Source of the DNA: a virus
IMG/VR virus record: IMGVR_UViG_3300027782_000408
Location: 1-21,805 of that record
Reading direction: 5' to 3' (one strand)
DNA length: 21,805 nucleotides
The notes under the pieces were generated by a model. That model did not search any database. It had not been told where the DNA came from and saw nothing but the letters and a program-made list of their open reading frames with translations. A program made the translations under genes and the position numbers. Below are positions 1 through 7,627 of this stretch, piece after piece. The number at the start of each line of letters is the position of its first letter. The stretch's first letter is position 1.

Positions 1-1
1 T

Positions 2-142
2 GAAGATTGTACTGAAGAAGAATTTGAAAGATTATTTTCAAAACTTCACTCAATTGATTTAAGTAAAGTTATTGAGTTACAAGATAACACTGATTTAAGC
101 GGAGAATTGGCTTGTGCTGGTGGAGCTTGTGAGATTAAATAA
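2..142 (+). CDS. Ribonucleotide reductase catalytic subunit, C-terminal end (partial)
   Basis: Only the last 46 codons are present; the gene runs in from the left and ends at TAA. The visible tail is acidic and helical-looking and closes with CAGGACEIK. A cysteine pair spaced C-x4-C at the extreme C terminus is the hallmark of the swinging arm that re-reduces the active site of ribonucleotide reductases; E. coli NrdA, for example, ends in CESGACKI. The Gly-Gly between the cysteines fits, from memory, the monomeric adenosylcobalamin-dependent (class II) enzymes at least as well as class Ia, so no class or symbol is assigned. The enzyme would supply dNTPs for phage DNA replication. A terminator-like hairpin begins about 29 bases after the stop. 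The call rests on the C-terminal motif alone, because the catalytic barrel is outside the window. Confidence 0.62.
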   Translation, partial: EDCTEEEFERLFSKLHSIDLSKVIELQDNTDLSGELACAGGACEIK

Positions 143-341
143 TAGACATACAAATACTGATGAATCAAACAAGGGGGAAGATATTCCCCCTTTTGATTTT
201 TATATTGAAAACGGAAAATATGTTTTTACTGAACATTATCATTTAAAAAGAGGTAGTTGTTGTGGTAATCAATGTCGTCATTGTCCTTATTTTCCTGCTC
301 ACAAAAAAGGAAATACTACTATATTTATAAACAATGGCTAA
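114..341 (+). CDS. Small Cys-rich DUF5522-like protein
   Basis: The ORF encodes a protein of up to 75 residues. The recognisable part is residues 28-60: an aromatic start (DFYIENGKYVF), then TEHYHLKRG, then the cysteine cluster CCGNQCRHCPY (Cys49, 50, 54, 57). This matches the DUF5522 pattern as I recall it from Bacteroidota genomes. Its function is unknown; the four cysteines and nearby histidines suggest metal binding. The start is uncertain because there is no in-frame ATG. GTG at 114 would overlap the reductase gene by 29 bases; GTG at 120 or 129 is also possible, and 129 has GGTGGAG just upstream. The frame opens at 99, after a TAA. The 3' end overlaps the gp25-like gene by 8 bases. A 9-bp hairpin lies inside codons 20-27. 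The domain call is fairly safe; the start is not. Confidence 0.7.
   Translation: MLVELVRLNNRHTNTDESNKGEDIPPFDFYIENGKYVFTEHYHLKRGSCCGNQCRHCPYFPAHKKGNTTIFINNG
171..200 (+). terminator. Terminator-like hairpin after the reductase gene
   Basis: AAGGGGGAA (171-179), a four-base loop GATA (180-183) and TTCCCCCTT (184-192) form a perfect 9-bp stem with five G-C pairs. A T-rich run (TTTTGATTTT, 191-200) follows. This is the classical shape of an intrinsic terminator, placed about 29 bases after the reductase stop. It is unusual in lying inside the reading frame of the next small protein, so it may attenuate rather than fully stop transcription, or it may control translation of that gene. Confidence 0.6.
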
Positions 342-804
342 CGGTGTAACATATGGTTTAAATTTTCCCTTCAGAGATTCTCGAAGAGGTGACTATTTGG
401 AGTTGACGGAATTTCAAGCTCAAGAAATTAAAGCTGACCTAATTCATCTATTGTTAACTAGAAAAGGGTCAAGATATTTTTTACCAGGTTTTGGTACAAG
501 ATTATATGAATTTCTTTTTGAACCATTTGACGGATTAACGTTTAATGCTATTGAATCTGACATTAGAGACGCAATTGAAAACTTTATGCCAAACTTATTA
601 GTTAATAGTTTAAGTATAACACCTGCAGACCCACAAGAAGAGGTTGATATTGCAACAGGACAAAATACCGTTGGAAGTAGTGAATCATCAATATATAGAT
701 TCCCTGGTAAAGGAACTTCAGAATATACCGCAAAAATAAGAATTGATTATTCAACCAATGGTTCAACATTTGGTCAGAGTGATTTTGTTATTATCAATAT
801 TTAA
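334..804 (+). CDS. gp25-like baseplate wedge protein (GPW/gp25 family)
   Basis: A 156-residue protein of the GPW/gp25 family, which sits in the inner baseplate wedge of contractile tails and helps tie the wedge to the sheath and central hub. The core motif is clear at residues 41-64: LTRKGSRYFLPGFGTRLYEF followed by LFEP, matching the family pattern of a KGSR-type turn, a FG-T/S-x-L segment and a conserved FEP. Residues 71-97 form the usual helix-plus-strand segment (IESDIRDAIENF). Residues 98-130 (Asp/Glu/Ser-rich, ending FPGKGTSEY) look like an insertion before the last strands, making the protein somewhat longer than the roughly 130 residues of T4 gp25. The ATG at 334 overlaps the preceding stop; the gp6-like gene follows 5 bases after the TAA. 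The order gp25 then gp6 is typical of T4-type baseplate clusters. Confidence 0.9.
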   Translation: MANGVTYGLNFPFRDSRRGDYLELTEFQAQEIKADLIHLLLTRKGSRYFLPGFGTRLYEFLFEPFDGLTFNAIESDIRDAIENFMPNLLVNSLSITPADPQEEVDIATGQNTVGSSESSIYRFPGKGTSEYTAKIRIDYSTNGSTFGQSDFVIINI

Positions 805-809
805 ATAAG

Positions 810-2648
810 ATGGCAAATAATAGAATATCGTATACAAGTAGGGATTATCAGTCAATAAGAACTGAACTCTTAAATTACGCCAAAACATATTATCCTGATT
901 TGATTCAGGATTTTAATGATGCATCAGTATTCTCAGTGTTTATTGATTTAAACGCTGCGGTTGCGGATAACTTACATTACAACATTGATAGAAGTATACA
1001 AGAAACCGTATTACAATATGCACAACAAAGGTCTTCAATTTATAACATTGCAAGAACTTACGGATTAAAACTGCCAGGTCAAAGACCATCAGTATCGTTA
1101 GTTGATTTTTCAATTACGGTTCCTGCTTTTGGTGATAAAGAAGATGAGAGGTATCTTGGAACATTATCTAGAGGTTCACAAGTTGTTGGCGCTGGTATTG
1201 TATTTGAGAATGTTTATGACATTGATTTTGCATCACCGTATAATTCTCAAGGATTCCCAAACAGATTAAAAATTCCAAACTTTAACGCCAATAATATTTT
1301 AATTAACTATACGATTACAAAAAGAGAACTTGTTGTTAATGGTATAACAAAAGTATTCAAACGAGTTATTGGCGCAAATGATGTTAAACCATTTTTTGAG
1401 TTATTTTTACCAGAAAAAAATGTTTTAGGTATTACAAGTGTGTTGTTAAAGAATGGTACAAACTATACAAATACACCAACAACCGCAGAATTTTTAGGGT
1501 TAGATAATAGATGGTATGAAGTAGACGCTTTGGCGGAAGACAGAGTATTTGTTGAAGACCCAACAAAAGTCTCTGACCAACCAGGTATTAAAGTTGGTAG
1601 ATATATTCAAACACAAGATAGATTCATTACTGAATTTACTCCTGAAGGATTTAAAAAGATGACATTTGGTGGAGGTACCAATACTGCTCAAGACCAATTA
1701 AACCAATTTACAACTTTAGGTACAACATTAGAATTACAAAAATACACAAATAATCTTTCATTAGGTGCCACATTAACACCAAACTCAACTTTGTTTATTC
1801 AATATAGAGTTGGTGGAGGTTTGGCGACAAACTTAGGTACAAACGTTATTAACGCATTAGGGACGGTATCATTCTTTGTTAATGGACCTTCAGAGACTAC
1901 AAACTCATCTGTCGTTAATTCATTAAGATGTGTTAACGTAACTGCGGCAGTTGGTGGTGCTGGTATTCCTTCATTAGAAGAAATTAGAAACTATGTGTCA
2001 TTTAACTTTGCGGCACAAAAAAGAGCGGTTACAGTTCAAGATTATGAATCATTAATTAGAAACATGCCAGCTCAGTTTGGGGCACCTGCAAAAGTATCCA
2101 TTACTGAAAATGATAATAAGATTTTAATTCAAATACTATCATACGATACCTCAGGTAAATTAACAAACATAGTTTCAAACACATTAAGACAGAACATTGC
2201 AAATTATTTATCAAACTATAGAATGATGAATGATTACATTTCAATATTCAGTGCTGAGGTAATAGATTTAAGTGTTGATATCTCAATTGTATTGGATTCC
2301 GCTCAAAACTCAGGACAAGTTATTTCAAGTGTTGTTGATAAGGTGGCGGCATATTTTAATCCACAAACAAGACAATTAGGTCAAAACATATATCTGTCAG
2401 AAATTAGAAGTTTAATTCAAAATACTAATGGTGTATTAACGGTTTCAAATATAGATGTATTCAACGAAGTTGGTGGACAATATTCATCTGCTGAAACATC
2501 TATGGCTTATAGTAATCCTGAAACAAAACTTATTGGTCCTGTTGACGATACAATATTCGCTCAACCATCACAAGTTTACCAAATAAGGTACCCAAACAAA
2601 GATATTAGAGTTTCGGTTAAAAACTTCCAATCAGTTACTTTTTCATAA
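810..2648 (+). CDS. gp6-like baseplate wedge protein (baseplate J family)
   Basis: A 612-residue protein resembling T4 gp6 and the baseplate_J family, which forms the ring of wedge heterodimers that changes shape when the tail contracts. The N-terminal 90 residues carry the family pattern: YTSRDYQSIRTELLNYA, an acidic DFNDAS-type turn, a helix with DLNAAVADNLHYNID, then QQRSSIYNIARTYGLKLPG. The middle (about 110-390) is beta-rich. From residue 406, AVTVQDYESLIRN starts the C-terminal baseplate-J-like part, followed by SYDTSGKLTN, a helix with TLRQNIANYL, and paired beta-alpha units up to about residue 560. It lies 5 bases downstream of the gp25-like gene; ATG 810 is preceded by an A-rich ATTTAAATAAG. 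About 90 noncoding bases follow, the largest gap in the window. Confidence 0.88.
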   Translation: MANNRISYTSRDYQSIRTELLNYAKTYYPDLIQDFNDASVFSVFIDLNAAVADNLHYNIDRSIQETVLQYAQQRSSIYNIARTYGLKLPGQRPSVSLVDFSITVPAFGDKEDERYLGTLSRGSQVVGAGIVFENVYDIDFASPYNSQGFPNRLKIPNFNANNILINYTITKRELVVNGITKVFKRVIGANDVKPFFELFLPEKNVLGITSVLLKNGTNYTNTPTTAEFLGLDNRWYEVDALAEDRVFVEDPTKVSDQPGIKVGRYIQTQDRFITEFTPEGFKKMTFGGGTNTAQDQLNQFTTLGTTLELQKYTNNLSLGATLTPNSTLFIQYRVGGGLATNLGTNVINALGTVSFFVNGPSETTNSSVVNSLRCVNVTAAVGGAGIPSLEEIRNYVSFNFAAQKRAVTVQDYESLIRNMPAQFGAPAKVSITENDNKILIQILSYDTSGKLTNIVSNTLRQNIANYLSNYRMMNDYISIFSAEVIDLSVDISIVLDSAQNSGQVISSVVDKVAAYFNPQTRQLGQNIYLSEIRSLIQNTNGVLTVSNIDVFNEVGGQYSSAETSMAYSNPETKLIGPVDDTIFAQPSQVYQIRYPNKDIRVSVKNFQSVTFS

Positions 2649-2717
2649 CAAGTTTATTTTATTTTTCTTTAGTTTATAATTTAATGGTGTGGACGACTTT
2701 AAAAAGTCCTCATAAAC

Positions 2718-2737
2718 TATTTATAAATTAAAATAAC
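2718..2737 (+). promoter_or_regulatory. Candidate late promoter or start-region element, copy 1
   Basis: TATTTATAAATTAAAATAAC lies directly before the ATG at 2741 in the 92-base gap. The 14-base stretch TAAACTATTTATAA that begins at 2713 occurs again exactly at 11247-11260, before another structural gene, and a close variant of the element lies at 18146-18165. The inner TATAAATT differs by one base from the T4 late promoter core TATAAATA. It could instead be an A-rich translation-start region. Without transcript ends the two readings cannot be separated. Confidence 0.4.
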
Positions 2738-2740
2738 TTG

Positions 2741-5700
2741 ATGGGTCAATCATACAGAATAAGAACAGAGTTAGGGATTAACAAATCAATTAACATTCAA
2801 CTAGACCAAGAGTTTGAATTTTTAGAAATTTTATCTTTAAAACTCCAACAAGAAGATGTCTACACAAAAAGTTGTGCGGAGTATGGTGTTATTGTTGGTA
2901 GGGTAACCGCAAATAATGGATTTGGTATTCCTAATGCCAGAATTTCTGTTTTTATACCAATAGAATCTATTGATGAGTCTAACCCATTAATTTCAAGTAT
3001 ATACCCCTATAAATCACCAAACGATAGAAATGAAGATGGTTATAGATATAACTTACTTCCATACGAACAATCGTATTCAACTCACGCAGCCACAGGTACT
3101 TTACCAACAAGATTAGATGTTTTAACTGGTAGTACCGCAATTGAAATTTACGACAAATATTATAGACTCACCGCAAAAACAAATGAAAGTGGTGATTACA
3201 TGATAATGGGTGTACCACAAGGTCAACATACTTTAGTTATGGATGTTGATTTATCTGATATTGGTGAATTTTCTCTAACACCACAAGATTTAATCAGAAT
3301 GGGTCTTGCAACTGAAGTCCAAGTTGCAGGTAACAGATTCCGAACATCAACTGATTTAAATTCACTACCTCAAATTATTAATATAGTTAAGGATGTTGAA
3401 GTTTCACCTTTATGGGGTGACCCTGAATTATGTGACATTGCCGTTAACCGAGTTGATTTTGATTTAAGAGACGACGCGAATGTTGATATTCAACCAACCG
3501 CGACTTTTATGGGGTCTATTTTTAGTAGTCCTGATAAAATGAGGATTAGAAATAATGGTAAGCCTAAAGATAATTTAGGAAATATGTGTGGATTAATTGC
3601 GGGACCTGGACAGATATTGGCAATAAGACAAACTATTGACCAAGATAGTGATGGAAACCCTGTGTTAGAACAATATCAATTAGAACAATCAGGCAATATT
3701 ATTGATGGTAGTGGTGTTTGGCTAACTGAACTACCAATGAATTTGGATTATTATATTACCAATGAATTTGGTGATAAGGTTTTATCTAATGACCCCGCAA
3801 TTGGTATTCCTACTAAAGGAAAATATAGGTTTAAAGTTAAATGGCAACAACCTCCGACATTAAGTGAACAAACAAGAAGACCATATTTTTTAGTTCCAAA
3901 TGTTAAAGAATACGGATGGTCTAGTTCAACCGTAGACCCATTTTTGTACGGTAATGATGCCAATAAGAAAAAATTAGCGAGTTCTTATTATTTTGGTTTA
4001 GCTTGGAGTGGTTATACTGATGGATTTAGTAAAACGGCAGGAAATGAATATTATGATAGAATAAATGAAATTGTAGATTGTGGCGATACTTTTTATGAAT
4101 TTGGATTTAATAGGGTTTATACTGTATCACAATTAATTGATGAATATAAAAAAGGCGGTAGGTCTAGATTTATTGGGATTAAAGAAATTGATAGTGATGA
4201 CTGTGAATCAACAATAAATAAATTTCCTGTAAATGAAGGATTTAGAAATTTTGATTTATTATTCTTTTTGTTTTCATTTATATTACAAATAATTCAATTA
4301 ATTGGGGTTCCATTAATTTTAATTACTCGTATAGTTTTATTTCAATATGCTGTAATTGTTTGGGTACTTTGTGCAATTTGTAATTTTTATTTAGGTTGGC
4401 CTTTTGATTATCGTCCTTTCGCCTTCATATGTAATGATTGGTTTAAAATAGATTGTAGTAGTGACTTAACAACTGATATGTCATTAACTATGTTAACTTA
4501 TCCTGATTGTGAAACATGTGACTGTAAAGCAACTACAAGTCAGTCTGCACTTCCAGGCGGGGTAACACAACAGACAACAGAGCCAACAGGAGCGTTAACA
4601 TATTTATCTTTCCCTTTAAATTATAACCTTGCATTTAGGTATTATTATGAGAATCCATCAATATCGTCAAGTGACATTGATGTTTATAGTCAGGTTGCGT
4701 CAGAATCACTTTCTGGTTTAAATAACTTAACATTAATTAACGACCCAACAAGGTATAAATTACCAATTTCTAATATAGTTAGTTTACCAAGTAACAACGC
4801 AGGAATATCAACGGCTTCAAAAGATTTACCTTTAGGTGAGAGAATAAATTTATTTAACCAAAGAGAAAGTTTTTTTTCAAATTTAAATAAAATTAAAGTT
4901 ACTTTTGCGGTAAATTCAAATATTGGTAAATCCCATTATGATAATACCATAACAGTATTGTCGAATCCAAATGGAGCAAATGGTCAACCATTTAAATCTG
5001 GTGATTTAATATCTTTTGTCAACCCATCATCAAGCACTGATAAAAATTATAAATATAGTGCAGCAACACCAACTGGTAATATATATGGAATTAGTGGAAC
5101 TTCATATAATTCAAGCGCATCAACCGCAGTAACAATTACTTATGCAACATCACAGTATGTTAATTCAACACCAGTGGTTTATAGTTTACCTTCGGGGTCA
5201 ACAATAACAAATAATAGATTTGCTGCTGACATTGAATATTTTCAAGTTTTAACCGCAATTACCATATCACAAGCAATTACATTATGGAATACTGGTTTAA
5301 CACAAACATTTCCAAATGTATTAAATTCACCGACAACATATGACACTTGGTATAAATCGGGTCCATCACTTCCGTCAGTTCGTGTTACGGGAAATACAGT
5401 TAATCCATTAGACTTTTATGACAATTATACCGACCAAGTAATTTTAATATTACAAAGAGGTGTTGACCCATACTCCCCAATTTACACAAACCAATATGGT
5501 ATTGGTAAAATACTAGGGTTTGCGACAGAAGATGCTGTTACTATTCAAGTAAACACAAGATTAAATATACCAATACAAAAATTAAGCGGTCTTTATCCAA
5601 TTAGTGTTCAGTCTTTTGCGACCCAAGACGAAATATATTACCAATCATATTTCTTTAAACCAGGTATTAGTGGGAGTTCAACTTATGGATATCAATATTC

Positions 5701-7627
5701 TGCGTTTACAACAAATAATATTGGGTATTATGGTTCTTTAGATAAAAGTAATTATATATCTTATGGTGCGGCAACTGATATGGCAACCGCAACACCTAAC
5801 AAATTAATAACACAAACATCAAATGGATTTTATTCTGCAAGTATTGGTAGTTCAAAATATGATTTAAGTGAAGATATATCTGGTATGGGTATGATGTCAA
5901 CAAGTTTATTTAATCTTTCGGGAACTTGGCTTAACGGAGTAATATCTTCGCATTATTATTGGACAAAGGCGTTTGGACCCACATTTAGTTTTTCAATTAA
6001 TAATTCAGTTAAGAATGTAATGAGGACTGATAGATTACCAACATCAGATAGACTTGATGGTGGTTCTTGGACTACAAATCCCAGTATTCTACAACAAAAT
6101 TTACAATTTGCGGTTTATATTATTAACGAACAAGGACAAACATTAACTTCAGGTTATGGTTCTGGAGCGTCACAAGTTAGACCTGAAATTGCTGGATTAC
6201 CAAATTCTGACAAAGTATTAGAAAGTTTTGATTGTGCGGGAATGGTGCCTTTAAATTGTTATCAAGGGTTTGGTAGTACGTTTCAAATACAAAGTCCTTG
6301 TAATAACCCAAAAAATGCTGGATATAATTTTGTAAAAAGGGGATGTTATCTTTTATTTCATAACCCACTCAATTTATTTGGATTTGTTACGGATTGGGAG
6401 ATATGGGCAGAATGGGGGTACAGATTTAGGTTTATGTATGCTCTTTGTAGAGGTGTTTTATCACAAACTTTTACAAATAACTGGATTAATGGTTCATTAT
6501 ATATGTTCCCAATTCAGACTAACGTTTATTACAATAAACAAAATAAACCTCAAGACCCTAGTGAACTTGATTTATTTGGAAGACCTAACATGCCAATCGA
6601 ATTAGTTTATTTTGATAAAAACACAACAAACTTTTATTTCAGAAGTAGTCCATATAGTGATGTTAGTAATAAGTTTATTGGTCGAACTACAAATGACCCA
6701 GAAACAGCGGTTAATAATAGAAATTTAATGTTCCCAACAACACTTATTAATTTAGGTTATAAAGACGTTTTTTACTCTGAATTAACCTTTGACCCAGCGA
6801 CAAAGGCATATATTATGCCTAGTCTAAATCCTACAAGTTACGGAGACACTTCTGATTTAGTTAATCTTTTTGTTGTTTCAAGGTTAGTTGACTCATCTTT
6901 CTTAAATAGTTTAGTGAGTTTTGCTAATGATTCAGTTGGGATATTATTTTCAAGACCAAATAATAAATTTTCGTTATTACAAGCAATAGACCCTAAAGCT
7001 AGAGTTGACGGTGATTTTGTTCAGCTATGTTCAATTAATAGTGAAATAGGTAATATTAATTTTTCTCCTGAGTATTACGAAGTTACTACCGTAAATACCC
7101 CTACTAATATTTTGGGTACTGCAGGTAATCCAGTAATGGCGGTATGGTTTTCATCCACTACGGAAGATTTACAAACAAAAGATTATTTAACACCAGGCAG
7201 AATTAACTTTAGAACACCAAATAACACGGCAAATTATCCATACCCATATGGTATTAAATCTCAAGTTGTACCTCACTACCAATGGCAATTAAAAAATAAT
7301 ACCAATAATTTAATATTTGGTAGTCAACTTAATAATTGGGCAACAACAGAAGATGATTTTGTTCAAAATAAACCTTATCAGTCACTCGATAGAGTTTCAT
7401 TGAGTAATCCTAACTATTTTAGACCTACAACATCTAGTGTTAGTGATTTATATGCTAGAGGATATATTTTTAGTGTTGACGCAAATGGTATTTATACCGC
7501 AAATAACGCAACAAACGCAACTGGCGATAAATTTATTGTTGGAGCTCCTTTCCATTTTTATTTTGGAACAATTAAAGGTCAAACAGCTTTAGATATATTT
7601 AAACAAAAATACTCAGTAATTGAATAA
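2741..7627 (+). CDS. Very large baseplate/tail protein with Ig-like domain and hydrophobic segment
   Basis: A 1628-residue protein read from ATG 2741; a TTG three bases earlier is less likely. I do not recognise the whole family. Residues 48-165 look like a carboxypeptidase-regulatory/CnaB-like beta-sandwich (YGVIVGRVTANNG...GIPNARISVF, then ESGDYMIMGVPQGQHTL), apparently split by a loop. Residues 504-552 are strikingly hydrophobic (FDLLFFLFSFILQIIQLIGV, then ILITRIVLFQYAVIVWVLC), enough for one or two membrane-spanning helices, and are flanked by cysteines including CETCDCK. Residues 660-1180 are Ser/Thr/Asn-rich beta-type sequence. A second aromatic, Cys-containing stretch lies at about 1200-1242 (LLFHNPLNLFGF, EIWAEWGYRFRFMYALC). 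It follows the wedge genes and starts a tightly packed block, so a baseplate or peripheral tail role is inferred. The hydrophobic part may be buried, or may act on the host envelope. Confidence 0.75.
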   Translation: MGQSYRIRTELGINKSINIQLDQEFEFLEILSLKLQQEDVYTKSCAEYGVIVGRVTANNGFGIPNARISVFIPIESIDESNPLISSIYPYKSPNDRNEDGYRYNLLPYEQSYSTHAATGTLPTRLDVLTGSTAIEIYDKYYRLTAKTNESGDYMIMGVPQGQHTLVMDVDLSDIGEFSLTPQDLIRMGLATEVQVAGNRFRTSTDLNSLPQIINIVKDVEVSPLWGDPELCDIAVNRVDFDLRDDANVDIQPTATFMGSIFSSPDKMRIRNNGKPKDNLGNMCGLIAGPGQILAIRQTIDQDSDGNPVLEQYQLEQSGNIIDGSGVWLTELPMNLDYYITNEFGDKVLSNDPAIGIPTKGKYRFKVKWQQPPTLSEQTRRPYFLVPNVKEYGWSSSTVDPFLYGNDANKKKLASSYYFGLAWSGYTDGFSKTAGNEYYDRINEIVDCGDTFYEFGFNRVYTVSQLIDEYKKGGRSRFIGIKEIDSDDCESTINKFPVNEGFRNFDLLFFLFSFILQIIQLIGVPLILITRIVLFQYAVIVWVLCAICNFYLGWPFDYRPFAFICNDWFKIDCSSDLTTDMSLTMLTYPDCETCDCKATTSQSALPGGVTQQTTEPTGALTYLSFPLNYNLAFRYYYENPSISSSDIDVYSQVASESLSGLNNLTLINDPTRYKLPISNIVSLPSNNAGISTASKDLPLGERINLFNQRESFFSNLNKIKVTFAVNSNIGKSHYDNTITVLSNPNGANGQPFKSGDLISFVNPSSSTDKNYKYSAATPTGNIYGISGTSYNSSASTAVTITYATSQYVNSTPVVYSLPSGSTITNNRFAADIEYFQVLTAITISQAITLWNTGLTQTFPNVLNSPTTYDTWYKSGPSLPSVRVTGNTVNPLDFYDNYTDQVILILQRGVDPYSPIYTNQYGIGKILGFATEDAVTIQVNTRLNIPIQKLSGLYPISVQSFATQDEIYYQSYFFKPGISGSSTYGYQYSAFTTNNIGYYGSLDKSNYISYGAATDMATATPNKLITQTSNGFYSASIGSSKYDLSEDISGMGMMSTSLFNLSGTWLNGVISSHYYWTKAFGPTFSFSINNSVKNVMRTDRLPTSDRLDGGSWTTNPSILQQNLQFAVYIINEQGQTLTSGYGSGASQVRPEIAGLPNSDKVLESFDCAGMVPLNCYQGFGSTFQIQSPCNNPKNAGYNFVKRGCYLLFHNPLNLFGFVTDWEIWAEWGYRFRFMYALCRGVLSQTFTNNWINGSLYMFPIQTNVYYNKQNKPQDPSELDLFGRPNMPIELVYFDKNTTNFYFRSSPYSDVSNKFIGRTTNDPETAVNNRNLMFPTTLINLGYKDVFYSELTFDPATKAYIMPSLNPTSYGDTSDLVNLFVVSRLVDSSFLNSLVSFANDSVGILFSRPNNKFSLLQAIDPKARVDGDFVQLCSINSEIGNINFSPEYYEVTTVNTPTNILGTAGNPVMAVWFSSTTEDLQTKDYLTPGRINFRTPNNTANYPYPYGIKSQVVPHYQWQLKNNTNNLIFGSQLNNWATTEDDFVQNKPYQSLDRVSLSNPNYFRPTTSSVSDLYARGYIFSVDANGIYTANNATNATGDKFIVGAPFHFYFGTIKGQTALDIFKQKYSVIE

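Noticed and set aside
2691-2709. Small hairpin GACTT-TAAA-AAGTC
   Set aside because: Only five base pairs and no T run after it; too weak to call a terminator.
2684-2731. 15-codon ORF (MVWTTLKSPHKLFIN) in the gap before the giant gene
   Set aside because: Too short to support, and it overlaps the repeated promoter-like element. It could be a leader peptide, but nothing in the sequence shows it.
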